In this document: in pieces, positions 34,365-43,355 of the stretch
Position numbering within the stretch: the first letter of the stretch is position 1
Layout of the letters: each line of letters begins with the position of its first letter
Origin: Hydrogenovibrio sp965140365
GTDB lineage: Bacteria > Pseudomonadota > Gammaproteobacteria > Thiomicrospirales > Thiomicrospiraceae
NCBI GenBank assembly: GCA_965140365.1
Contig: OZ223196.1
Direction: 5' to 3' (one strand)
Length of the DNA stretch: 64,000 nt
Notes under the pieces: generated by a model
What the model was told of the DNA's origin: nothing
The model's input: the letters and a program-made list of their open reading frames with translations, nothing else
The model's database searches: none
Translations under genes and position numbers: made by a program

Positions 34365-36397
34365 TAGTTTAAACGCTTAAAACCAGCATGACATATAGGG
34401 CCATCAAGCAACGTACTCACATTTCGTCCCTCTTCACATTCTTTAATGAGTGCGAAAATTGGTTCAAGATTTTCAAAGTAGCCGTCCAAAATCTCAGGCG
34501 TATGTTCAGTACATACATAAACCGCATTACTTGCTAAATAACCTTTTTTCAACATCTCTTGGGTAATCAAAGTCTTATATGCCAGTGCATCCTCAGATGA
34601 AAAGGAAAAACCAGAAAGCGCAGGCAAACCCCAGCGCTTTATTTCAAGTTGATACTTATCCGCAAGGTTTTGCCATCGAGTTGAAACTTGAGTACCTGTT
34701 TGTGTAATTTGTTCCCAGGAACGGGTCTTCTCCATAACCTCTAAAGTTTTTATTGCTGCAGACGGTCCAATACGTTCTGTCCAAAAAGTGCTACTGATAA
34801 AAGTTTTCTGAGCCGCTTGCATCACTTCAGCACGACCAATACAAGCAGAGATAGCATAACCATTACCAAGAGCTTTTGCGAAAATTGCCATATCTGGCTC
34901 AACGCCATATTTTTTATGCAACCCTCCAAAGGTTTCTCTAAACCCTGAAGTACATTCATCAAAAATAAGTACAATTTTATTTTCGGTCGCCAAATTCCTA
35001 ACCTTTTGCAAGAAGTCATCTTCCGGACCAGCGTTTCGAGAAACTTCCATTTTTATGGCTGCAATTTGTCCTGGGTTGGATTTAATAAGATTTTCCAACT
35101 CATCAATTCTGTTGTAATTAAAAGGTAGCGTGGTGCCAATTAGGCCTCTTGGCACCCCATTTGGCTCCAAGCCAGGTAGAAGATGTCCATCGAGGTTCTT
35201 ATCATCCCTTAAATTAGTAGATAGATACCAATCATGCCAACCATGGTAACCGCATATCGCAATTTTGTCTCGCCCAGTCGCTGCTCGAGCAATGCGAACC
35301 GCAATAGAGTTAATCTCTCCTCCTGAACGAGCAAGGCGCACCATATCAGCCCACGGGTGAAGCTCAACAAGCTTTTCAGCTAAATACACCTCTTCTGGAC
35401 AGTTAAATGTAGACATATTGCCATTTCGTACAGTTTGCATGACCGCTTCATCTACTTCTGGGTGACCATAACCAAGAGTATTGGTACCAATTCCCATAAT
35501 AGACATGTCAATGTATTGGTTATCATCCATATCCCAAACCGTACACCCCTTAGCCTTACTAAAATAAGCGGGCCACTTCTCAGGCAGAAACATTTCAGGT
35601 CGTTTGGACAACAACATATTGCCGCCAGGAATAATTCTTTTTGCCCTTTTATACAGTTTTTGACCTGTTCCCATAGTTTCACCTTCATTACGCTTAGTTT
35701 CTGAGTTCATTTCAAATAATTCTGGGGAGTTTTTATATAAATCCAAAACTTCTGTCCATGAAAAAGAGTTATTAGGATAAAAGTGTTCGAAAACAGCTTC
35801 TATCACTATGAGATCTTCAGGGTCATCGACAGTCCAACGAAGAGCCGATAGATCTTCAACATTAGTCATTCCTGCTTTTGAAATACTTTCATTATTTCTT
35901 AGATAAGGTGTGACATGCTCCCTATCAAAAGAAGAGGTGGCTTCAGTCTGAGCTTTGGATAATGCACCAAAAGAAAAAACTTCTATATCAAGGCCATCAG
36001 GATAAGTAGGAGGAGTGATATTACTAAAATAATCAACCTTAGCCGCCTTAAACTCTTTGATGCACTTATCTACCAACTCAAAATCAACCAAAGGGCAATC
36101 ACCAGTTATTCTCACAATAACATCTGCACTAGACTCTTTTGCTGCATTGTAAAAACGGTTTAAAACATCAACTTCACTTCCCCGTGTGCATTGATAACCC
36201 AATGACTCTACAAAATCCTGCAAAATATCATTTTTTTTATCTTCAGAGCTTGCCACAACAATTTGATCAAGTTCATTTGAACAAGAAAGCCTTTCGAGCA
36301 GCAACTCAATCATAGGCTTGCCATTTATATCCTTCATAACCTTATTTGGCAACCTAGTCGACCCCATCCGGGCTTGAACAATCGCAACTATTTTCAT
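34364..36397 (-). CDS. Fusion of SpsF-type cytidylyltransferase and class III aminotransferase
   Basis: A 677-residue two-domain protein. Residues 1 to about 235 form an SpsF/COG1861 nucleotidyltransferase (VAIVQARMGSTRLPNKV, ITGDCPLVDF) that can activate a nonulosonic acid with CMP in place of PseF. Residues about 245-677 form a PLP class III aminotransferase close to glutamate-1-semialdehyde aminomutase, with the glycine-rich RSGGEINSIAVRIAR, ICGYHGWHDWY and the PLP-lysine segment FAKALGNGYA. The frame is continuous and the linker is short. No separate pseF is present. The aminotransferase may act on the sugar side chain; this is inference. Confidence 0.85.
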   Translation of the reverse strand: MKIVAIVQARMGSTRLPNKVMKDINGKPMIELLLERLSCSNELDQIVVASSEDKKNDILQDFVESLGYQCTRGSEVDVLNRFYNAAKESSADVIVRITGDCPLVDFELVDKCIKEFKAAKVDYFSNITPPTYPDGLDIEVFSFGALSKAQTEATSSFDREHVTPYLRNNESISKAGMTNVEDLSALRWTVDDPEDLIVIEAVFEHFYPNNSFSWTEVLDLYKNSPELFEMNSETKRNEGETMGTGQKLYKRAKRIIPGGNMLLSKRPEMFLPEKWPAYFSKAKGCTVWDMDDNQYIDMSIMGIGTNTLGYGHPEVDEAVMQTVRNGNMSTFNCPEEVYLAEKLVELHPWADMVRLARSGGEINSIAVRIARAATGRDKIAICGYHGWHDWYLSTNLRDDKNLDGHLLPGLEPNGVPRGLIGTTLPFNYNRIDELENLIKSNPGQIAAIKMEVSRNAGPEDDFLQKVRNLATENKIVLIFDECTSGFRETFGGLHKKYGVEPDMAIFAKALGNGYAISACIGRAEVMQAAQKTFISSTFWTERIGPSAAIKTLEVMEKTRSWEQITQTGTQVSTRWQNLADKYQLEIKRWGLPALSGFSFSSEDALAYKTLITQEMLKKGYLASNAVYVCTEHTPEILDGYFENLEPIFALIKECEEGRNVSTLLDGPICHAGFKRLN

Positions 36398-37272
36398 AAT
36401 TTATTCCAATTTGAGGGGTTAAGTAACATAGAATCATCTGTCTTCAAGGCCTCGGGAACAGGTAGGTAATCTAAGTTCTTTACATTATTAACTATTTGCT
36501 GCAATTGAAGACTAGAATCCACCCCAACAATAACCTTAGAGATCTCTTGTCGCTTCATTAAACCTGCTAAACATGCTGTCATGGGGCTTACACCATTGTT
36601 AGCGCACCACTGGTCTAGCTGACTGAAAAGCCCATTCCAACGTTTAAATTTATGTTGACGTTGTTCAGCAGGCATAAGCAAAACACCTTGAAGAAAAGCA
36701 GAGCGCACATGAACTTCAACACCTTTTTTTTGCAGTTCAATCAACCACTTATCCCACCTATTATCAAGTATATTAAGAGGAAGCTGAACTAAATCGATAT
36801 CATAGTTTGGAATAAGCTTCTCTAAATCAGCTGGCTCATATACTGATATTCCGATTTTTTTTGACAAGTTTAATTCTTTTAGTTTGTTTAGAGCCTTATA
36901 AAGTTCATGACCATTATTTGAAAGTAATTCCAATGGACGATGAAGCAAAACTCCATTTAACTTTCTACAGCCAAGCCTTTTGGAAGATGCTTTGATCGAA
37001 TCGATAACCCAACCATGAACTTCTGCTGGAGCTAACTCGAGACAACTTGGTAACTTTGTAATAACATCAAACCCCTCAACGCCAGCCGTTCCTAGAACAC
37101 TTTCAGCATTACCATAAGCAATGGCAGTATCGAGAGCTAAAATACCTTCTGATCTAGCTAATGCTAGGGTTTCTTTGACCATTTCAATGGATGGCTTGCC
37201 AACTTTGTTAGCTACACCATATTCAACACCAAACTGAGCACTACCCAATGCGAGTTTTTTTATCTCAATCAT
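36394..37272 (-). CDS. Aldo/keto reductase of the nonulosonic-acid locus
   Basis: A 292-residue AKR-fold oxidoreductase. LALDTAIAYGNAESVLG contains the catalytic Asp and Tyr, and later IGISVYEPADLEKL and GVLLHRPLELL follow the TIM-barrel pattern. AKRs appear in pseudaminic- and legionaminic-type loci and could reduce a keto intermediate before the aminotransferase step. It overlaps the fusion gene by 4 bp and the GNAT gene by 8 bp, so it is tightly cotranscribed. Confidence 0.82.
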   Translation of the reverse strand: MIEIKKLALGSAQFGVEYGVANKVGKPSIEMVKETLALARSEGILALDTAIAYGNAESVLGTAGVEGFDVITKLPSCLELAPAEVHGWVIDSIKASSKRLGCRKLNGVLLHRPLELLSNNGHELYKALNKLKELNLSKKIGISVYEPADLEKLIPNYDIDLVQLPLNILDNRWDKWLIELQKKGVEVHVRSAFLQGVLLMPAEQRQHKFKRWNGLFSQLDQWCANNGVSPMTACLAGLMKRQEISKVIVGVDSSLQLQQIVNNVKNLDYLPVPEALKTDDSMLLNPSNWNKL

Positions 37273-37813
37273 TCAAAATACCCAGCTTAAAAACACCCTG
37301 TCGTCCATCAACACCCTCAACTTGAGATTCAAGAAAACCCTCAATAGAAAAACGACATTTCCTTAAAACTTTTAACGAACCTAAGTTTTTTTCATAGACT
37401 CCAGCACAAATTTTTTTCAAACCTAACTGCTTAAACCCAAAATCAACAACTGTTGCTATCATCTCAGTCGCTAAACCTTTCCCCCAGTACTTTTTTTCAC
37501 CAATAAAATATGAAACATCACCAGTTAAATGAATCCGATTAATTAGACCAAGCTTTATATTACCAATATGAATTAAACCGCCTTCATCTCTAATAAAAAC
37601 TCCAAAAAGATATGCTTCATCACTTAAATAACACTGGCGAACAAATTCAGAACAGCTTTTTAATGTTTGATTAACAAACCTAGTCTCTAAGAATTGATTT
37701 ATATCAACATCATTCAACCAATCAACATAAACCTGAGTAACATCATCTTCACTTAAAATTCTTAAGCACAACCTTTCTGTTTTTAATTCGACCAACTTTT
37801 TATCCAAAATCAC
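37265..37813 (-). CDS. GNAT N-acetyltransferase, second of the pse locus
   Basis: A 182-residue GNAT protein of the RimJ/RimL type: LRILSEDDVTQVYVDWLND at the start and the acetyl-CoA loop YWGKGLATEMIATVVDFGF. It differs from the PseH homologue at 32758-33276, so the locus has two acetyltransferases, one of which probably adds a variant acyl group. It overlaps pseC by 4 bp. Confidence 0.82.
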   Translation of the reverse strand: MILDKKLVELKTERLCLRILSEDDVTQVYVDWLNDVDINQFLETRFVNQTLKSCSEFVRQCYLSDEAYLFGVFIRDEGGLIHIGNIKLGLINRIHLTGDVSYFIGEKKYWGKGLATEMIATVVDFGFKQLGLKKICAGVYEKNLGSLKVLRKCRFSIEGFLESQVEGVDGRQGVFKLGILND

Positions 37814-38967
37814 AATAAAACCTTCTTCAACACTTTAACCACTGCATCTTGTTGCTCGTATGTCATTCTGTGAAATAACGGAATACTGATTGCCCGGCTG
37901 TAATAATGCTCTGCGTTTGGGAAATCACCTTGTTTAAAGCCCTTTTGCAGATAATAAGGTTGTGTGTGTACCGGAATGTAATGCAGGTTGACGCCAATGC
38001 CGTTATGGCGGAGTTCTTCAAAGATTTGCCGATGCGTTTTGCTTACCTTGTCCAGTTCAATCTGAATCGGATAAAGATGCAAAGCGGAATGGGCATCGGG
38101 ATTTTGACCAGGCCTGGTCAAAGGCAAATCATTAAGCAATTCATCATAGCGCTCTTGTAGCTGATGACGCGTAGCAACAAAGTCATCGAGTCGCTTCATT
38201 TGCGAGACACCTAAGGCCGCTTGCATTTCTGTCATGCGGTAGTTGAAGCCTAGATCAATTTGCTGATAATACCAGCCGCCTTCGGATTCTTTGGTCATTA
38301 ACTTCGGATCACGAGTCACACCATGACTTCGTAAGAATTGCATTTTTTCGGCCAGGTCGGGTTGATTGGTGGTGGCTAGCCCCCCTTCTGCGGTGGTGAT
38401 GATTTTAACCGGATGAAAGCTGAATACGGTGATATCTGAATATTGGCATCCGCCAACAGGCTTATCAAGGTACTTTCCTCCAATGGCGTGTGATGCATCT
38501 TCGATGATCTTAAAACCGTATTCTTGACTAAGCTGATGAATGCGTTTCATGTCGCAAGATTGACCGGCAAAGTGCACTGGAATGACGATTTTTGGCAGAT
38601 TATTGTCGGCTTTAGCTTGGATAAGTTTTTGTTCCAGCTTGTCCGCACACATATTGTAGGTTTCCAGATCGATATCGACGAAATCAACTTTAGCGCCGCA
38701 ATATAGCCCGCAATTGGCTGAAGCCACAAAGGTATTTGGGCTTGTCCAAAGGCTATCACCCTCCCCAAGATCTAAAGCAAGACAGGCAATATGCAAAGCC
38801 GATGTCGCACTATTCACCGCGACACCATATTTTGCACCACAATAATCTGCCACTGTTTTTTCAAACAAAGGAACTTGCGGGCCTTGGGTGAGAAAGTCCG
38901 ATTGCAGAACGTCCAGCACTGCATCAATATCTTGTTGGTTAATATCTTGTTTGCCGTAGGGAATCAT
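37810..38967 (-). CDS. pseC: UDP-4-amino-4,6-dideoxy-N-acetyl-beta-L-altrosamine transaminase
   Basis: A 385-residue DegT/DnrJ/EryC1 PLP aminotransferase. Its starting segment MIPYGKQDINQQDIDAV and the PLP-lysine motif SFHPVKIITTAEGG are those of PseC, which aminates C4 of the keto sugar made by PseB. It lies 8 bp after pseB. CCAGGCCTGG at 38108-38117 has an extended 18-bp palindromic context. Confidence 0.94.
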   Translation of the reverse strand: MIPYGKQDINQQDIDAVLDVLQSDFLTQGPQVPLFEKTVADYCGAKYGVAVNSATSALHIACLALDLGEGDSLWTSPNTFVASANCGLYCGAKVDFVDIDLETYNMCADKLEQKLIQAKADNNLPKIVIPVHFAGQSCDMKRIHQLSQEYGFKIIEDASHAIGGKYLDKPVGGCQYSDITVFSFHPVKIITTAEGGLATTNQPDLAEKMQFLRSHGVTRDPKLMTKESEGGWYYQQIDLGFNYRMTEMQAALGVSQMKRLDDFVATRHQLQERYDELLNDLPLTRPGQNPDAHSALHLYPIQIELDKVSKTHRQIFEELRHNGIGVNLHYIPVHTQPYYLQKGFKQGDFPNAEHYYSRAISIPLFHRMTYEQQDAVVKVLKKVLL

Positions 38968-38975
38968 GATTTAGC

Positions 38976-39977
38976 TCAAATTGAGTCAATGTTTTTAGCC
39001 ATGTCTAAAAAGGCTTCATGCGTAAGCCAATCATCATTATTACCGGAATGGTATTCAAAACCTTGCTCAACAGGTTTACCCTCTTCACCTAGCTTGTTTT
39101 TAGTAAAGTCTGACTTATGCGCAAATTGAATGGTCGGGCAGATGACATAATGATCTTTAAACTCTAGCGTCAAATGACTATCATCGGCTGGGCACATGAT
39201 TTCATGCAGCTTTTCACCAGGCCTGATACCAATAATTTTGATAGGCAAATCGGGTGCCATAGCTTTTGCGAGTTCAGTCATATACATAGATGGAATTTTG
39301 GGAACAAAAATTTCACCGCCTTGCATACGTTCAAAGTTTTTAAGGACAAACTCAACACCTTGGCGAAGCGTAATCATAAAACGTGTCATATCGGCATGGG
39401 TAATTGGCAGCTCTGTTGCGCCATCCGCAATGAGTTTTCTGAAAAACGGTACAACCGAACCACGTGAACCAACAACATTACCATAGCGCACCACTGCAAA
39501 ACGTGTTTCACGCCCGCCAACCATATTGTTGGCCGCGACAAATAATTTGTCCGAAGCCAGCTTTGTCGCGCCATAAAGGTTAATTGGGTTCGCGGCTTTA
39601 TCAGTAGATAAAGCAATGACTTTTTTAACGTTATTCTTGATCGCCGCTTTAATTACATTTTCCGCACCGTTTACATTGGTTTTAATGCATTCCATTGGGT
39701 TGTATTCAGCCGCTGGCACTTGCTTCATAGCCGCCGCATGAATGACATAATCCACACCTTCCATGGCTTCTAGCATTCTGCTTGGGTCTCTGACATCTCC
39801 AATAAAATAACGCATACAGTCATCGTTGTACCTTTGTTGCATTTCAAACTGCTTTAACTCATCACGGGAAAAAATGATGATTTTCTTAGGTTTATATTTT
39901 TCCAAAATAATTTGAGTGTACTTTTTACCAAAAGAACCCGTACCACCTGTGATAAGAATTACTTGATTATTAAACAT
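38976..39977 (-). CDS. pseB: UDP-N-acetylglucosamine 4,6-dehydratase (inverting)
   Basis: A 333-residue SDR enzyme with VILITGGTGSFGKKYTQ and the MKQVPAAEYNPMECIKTNV block typical of PseB, which removes water and inverts C5 of UDP-GlcNAc as the first pseudaminic-acid step. LYGATK carries the active-site Tyr and Lys. It follows glmS by 32 bp. A near-copy CCAGGCCTGA is at 39217. Confidence 0.95.
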   Translation of the reverse strand: MFNNQVILITGGTGSFGKKYTQIILEKYKPKKIIIFSRDELKQFEMQQRYNDDCMRYFIGDVRDPSRMLEAMEGVDYVIHAAAMKQVPAAEYNPMECIKTNVNGAENVIKAAIKNNVKKVIALSTDKAANPINLYGATKLASDKLFVAANNMVGGRETRFAVVRYGNVVGSRGSVVPFFRKLIADGATELPITHADMTRFMITLRQGVEFVLKNFERMQGGEIFVPKIPSMYMTELAKAMAPDLPIKIIGIRPGEKLHEIMCPADDSHLTLEFKDHYVICPTIQFAHKSDFTKNKLGEEGKPVEQGFEYHSGNNDDWLTHEAFLDMAKNIDSI

Positions 39978-40009
39978 TATTTAATTTTATCCTTTTTTAT
40001 AGAAAAAAC

Positions 40010-41863
40010 TTATTCGACCGTGACGCTTTTGGCGAGATTACGAGGCTGATCTACATCCGTGCCTTTGATCAAAGCCACGTGATAGCTCAACAATTGAAGT
40101 GGAATATTAAAGGTAATCGGCGCGGTAATTCGACCCACATTACTCGTGGCCTTAACGACTTTCATACCACCTTCGGAGTTTGTATTGGCCTGCTCATCTT
40201 CGAACACAATCATTTGTCCGCCACGCGCTTTGACTTCCTGAAGGTTAGACTTTAGTTTTTCCAACAAATCATCATGTGGCGCAATCGCAATCACAGGAAT
40301 ATGTTCGTCAATCAATGCTAAAGGCCCATGCTTTAATTCACCGGCCGGATAAGCTTCAGCATGAATGTAGCTGATTTCTTTCAGCTTCAGAGCCCCTTCC
40401 ATAGCGATGGGGTACATAGTGCCGCGCCCCAAGAAAAGCGCACTATCCTTGTCCGCAAAGCTTTGAGCAATTTCTTTAATATCGTTTTCATGAGTCAGCG
40501 CTTTTTGCAGCAGGCCTGGCAGTTTTTGCAACCCGTGAATGATTTTGCGTTCTTGGGTTTCGGACATCAAATGCAACGCTTTACCAAGCGCCGTCACCAG
40601 CAAAGACAAGGCGACTAATTGAGTGGTAAAAGCCTTAGTGGAGGCGACACCGATTTCCGGCCCGGCATGGGTTAAGAAGGTTAAATCGGATTCGCGCGTT
40701 AAACTGGATTCGGGCACATTACAGATCGACAAGGTGGCAATCGTTTTATCCCCTTTCAGGGCCTTGATTTGTTGAAGGGCGGCCAGGGTATCAGCGGTTT
40801 CACCGGACTGACTGATCGTCACAAAAAGCGTATGATCGAGTAGCACCGGATTGCGGTAACGATATTCACTCGCCACTTCCACCTGACACGGCAAGCCGAT
40901 AATGTCTTCAAACCAATACTTCGCCACCAAGCCGGCATGATAGCTGGTGCCACAGGCAATAATCTGCACCTGCCGAACCGTTTGAAAAATGGTTTCAGCA
41001 TCATGACCAAAAGCCGACACTAACATATGATTTTGTGTAATCCGACCTTCCAATGTATCAACGACCGCCTGGGGCTGCTCGAAAATTTCTTTATGCATAT
41101 AGTGACGATGATCACCCAGATCCACGGAATGCATACTCAAAGAAGACTGTTTGATTTCTCGTGCGACTTGCTGCCCATTTACATCATAAATATTGACACT
41201 TTCACGGGTAATTTCAGCGACATCCCCCTCTTCAAGAAAGATAAAGCTCTGCGTGACTGGCAACAAAGCGGACACATCCGAGGCGATAAAATGCTCTCCG
41301 ATGCCAACGCCAATCACTAAAGGACTGCCCTTACGAGCCGCAATCAAGGTATCTGGATACTCAACCGACACCACGCCTAACGCATAGGCCCCTTCAAAAT
41401 GCGCAATGGCTTTTTGCACGGCTTCAAGCAGTGTTTGAGATGATTTCAGTTGCTCGTGCACACAGTGCGCGACAACTTCCGTATCGGTATCGGAGGTAAA
41501 GCGATAGCCTTCGGTAACTTGGTGTTTTTTCAGGGATTGATAGTTTTCAATAATACCGTTATGAACAACGGCAACTTGATTATTGCAAACGTGTGGGTGC
41601 GCATTATTTTCGGCGGGCACGCCATGTGTGGCCCAACGGGTATGGGCAATGCCAATTTGGCCGGAAAGCGGGTGCTTGGCTTCTGCAATTTTGGCTTCCA
41701 AGCTTTTTATTTTTCCCAAAGCCCGAACGCGTTGGATGGTGTTTTCAGAATCCAGAACCGCGACACCGGAAGAATCGTAACCACGATATTCCAACCTTTT
41801 TAGGCCTTCCAATAAAATCGGAACCAAATTCCGCTCGGCAATACCGCCCACAATTCCGCACAT
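40010..41863 (-). CDS. glmS: Glutamine-fructose-6-phosphate aminotransferase
   Basis: A 617-residue GlmS. Cys2 is the nucleophile of the N-terminal glutaminase (MCGIVGG), and two SIS sugar-isomerase domains follow (HYMHKEIFEQP, SQSGETADTLAAL, AEAYPAGELKHGPLALI). It makes glucosamine-6-phosphate, the source of UDP-GlcNAc used by PseB. In most gammaproteobacteria glmS follows glmU near atp; here it heads the pse operon, and supplying amino sugar to it is a reasonable reading. GCAGGCCTGG occurs at 40510. Confidence 0.97.
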   Translation of the reverse strand: MCGIVGGIAERNLVPILLEGLKRLEYRGYDSSGVAVLDSENTIQRVRALGKIKSLEAKIAEAKHPLSGQIGIAHTRWATHGVPAENNAHPHVCNNQVAVVHNGIIENYQSLKKHQVTEGYRFTSDTDTEVVAHCVHEQLKSSQTLLEAVQKAIAHFEGAYALGVVSVEYPDTLIAARKGSPLVIGVGIGEHFIASDVSALLPVTQSFIFLEEGDVAEITRESVNIYDVNGQQVAREIKQSSLSMHSVDLGDHRHYMHKEIFEQPQAVVDTLEGRITQNHMLVSAFGHDAETIFQTVRQVQIIACGTSYHAGLVAKYWFEDIIGLPCQVEVASEYRYRNPVLLDHTLFVTISQSGETADTLAALQQIKALKGDKTIATLSICNVPESSLTRESDLTFLTHAGPEIGVASTKAFTTQLVALSLLVTALGKALHLMSETQERKIIHGLQKLPGLLQKALTHENDIKEIAQSFADKDSALFLGRGTMYPIAMEGALKLKEISYIHAEAYPAGELKHGPLALIDEHIPVIAIAPHDDLLEKLKSNLQEVKARGGQMIVFEDEQANTNSEGGMKVVKATSNVGRITAPITFNIPLQLLSYHVALIKGTDVDQPRNLAKSVTVE

Positions 41864-42116
41864 AAATTCGTTACTTCTTTTTTATTGACTCTATTTTATT
41901 AATTCTAAGTTCTTCTAATAGGGTGTTGCATTCACGCTTTTATATTAGTGCAACATAATACCTTATTCGAGCATTTTTATGGGCGATTTATGCCGATTCT
42001 AACAACTTTTTTAAGTATTTTTCACCCTAAAGAAAACATGTTACACATCTGTAAACAATAAATAAAAATACGAAAAATTCTTATTTAAATACTTTCTGTA
42101 GAAATAGCGATAAATA
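41864..42116. other. Region upstream of glmS
   Basis: A 253-bp AT-rich gap between the ends of rsmI and the start of glmS. On the minus strand TATTAT and an inverted pair GTTGCA / TGCAAC about 22 nt apart lie within 200 bp of glmS; the promoter of the whole pse-glm operon must be here. No glmS ribozyme-like or GlmZ-pairing element was recognised. Confidence 0.35.
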
Positions 42117-42995
42117 CTAATCTTTACGCTCTAAAACCGATTGGTACACCACCTTTTTTTTCAAACCGAAAAAGCTCGCCACAATTTCCGAAATCTGTTT
42201 CACCGGCAAGGATTGCGCCAGCAATATTTGAATCAAATTTTCCGCTTCAGCACTCAGCGCCGAGGCATCAACCTCCACCACGGCACAGCCCGACAAAATC
42301 AACACAAATTCACCGCGTACTTTATCGGGATGTTGTTCAAAAAAGGATAAAACCGCTTCTACACCACCAGAAACAAACATTTCGAACTGTTTCGTCAGCT
42401 CTTTGGCGACGACCATTTCCCGATCCGGACCAAACACTTCTTTGAAAGCCGCCAGGCTTTCCAACAACCGGTGCGGCGATTCATAAAACACCATGGTTCT
42501 CGGTTCAGCCACCAAGGCTTCTAAAGCATGCAAACGTTTTTGTTTTTTCGCCGGCAAAAATCCCTCAAACGTAAATCGGTTAGTCGGCATCCCCGCCGCA
42601 CTCAAGGCCGCAATCATCGCAGACGCTCCCGGTACTGGCTCCACTCGCACCTGCGCGTCACGCAATAAGCTCACCAGATGATATCCCGGGTCACTGATCA
42701 ACGGTGTCCCGGCATCGGAAATCAACGCCCCCGTTTCGCCTTTTTCCAAACGTGCCAGCAATTCGTCCCGCCGTTCCAATTCGTTATGATCATGCAAACT
42801 GATCAAAGGCTTATTCACCCCATAATGCTGCAACAGTCTTTTGGAATGTCGCGTGTCCTCCGCCGCCACCCAATCGACCGATTCCAGCACTTCCAGTGCG
42901 CGCAAGGTAATATCCTTCAAATTCCCGATGGGCGTCGCGACAATGTATAAGCAACCCGGCATCGCAGTTTGAGATTCTGTCATCATTTCAGTCAT
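42117..42995 (-). CDS. rsmI: 16S rRNA (cytidine-1402-2'-O)-methyltransferase
   Basis: A 292-residue SPOUT/tetrapyrrole-methylase-fold enzyme that methylates C1402 of 16S rRNA. It starts with GCLYIVATPIGNLKDITLRAL and has AEDTRHSKRLL, LISDAGTPLISDPG and VVAKELTKQFE, all of the RsmI family. The length is normal. It is divergent from lpoA, the usual gammaproteobacterial arrangement, with a repeat element between. Several ATGs lie near the 5' end, so the start is uncertain by a few residues. Confidence 0.95.
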   Translation of the reverse strand: MTEMMTESQTAMPGCLYIVATPIGNLKDITLRALEVLESVDWVAAEDTRHSKRLLQHYGVNKPLISLHDHNELERRDELLARLEKGETGALISDAGTPLISDPGYHLVSLLRDAQVRVEPVPGASAMIAALSAAGMPTNRFTFEGFLPAKKQKRLHALEALVAEPRTMVFYESPHRLLESLAAFKEVFGPDREMVVAKELTKQFEMFVSGGVEAVLSFFEQHPDKVRGEFVLILSGCAVVEVDASALSAEAENLIQILLAQSLPVKQISEIVASFFGLKKKVVYQSVLERKD

Positions 42996-43355
42996 TCATT
43001 TTTACCTGTTTCGCCGTGACGTCTATCGAACACACAAGGACGTCATCATTCAATCCTTTCGTGACGGTCATGACATTATCAATTTCAACGTAATTCGTTA
43101 TAATGAGAGCTCTGCACGAGATGGATGCACGGATAAAAATGGCTAAAATTTCCCTGAATGTCGTTGAAAAACTGGCAAATAGCTCGCTATTCGCTGCGTT
43201 TTCCGCCTAATTCAGAAAAATTTTATCTCATTTTTCTATCGCGCCCCACTCATGCAAAGCTCTCATAATGATTACAATATTTCAATCGCGACCATTTCAC
43301 ACAAACTTAAACGCGAACTTAAACGCAATATATAACTTGGGCCATTCTAACCAAA
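42996..43355. other. rsmI-lpoA divergent intergenic region
   Basis: A 360-bp gap. Most of it is the second copy of the 160-bp inverted-repeat-bounded element (43105-43264), which splits the divergent promoter region. Both ends of the element carry TATAAT- or CATAAT-like words, so it could contribute promoter activity outward. The remainder is ordinary AT-rich spacer. Confidence 0.5.
43105..43264 (+). repeat. 160-bp repeat with terminal inverted repeats, copy 2
   Basis: Same length and ends as copy 1 at 9226-9385, but inverted. The termini are GAGAGCTC and AAGCTCTC. Relative to copy 1 there are scattered substitutions but no visible length change. The internal 23-codon frame is kept (43139-43210, MAKISLNVVEKL) with 8 differences in 72 nt. 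Lying between rsmI and lpoA, it is clearly dispersed and not a tandem duplicate. Confidence 0.75.
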
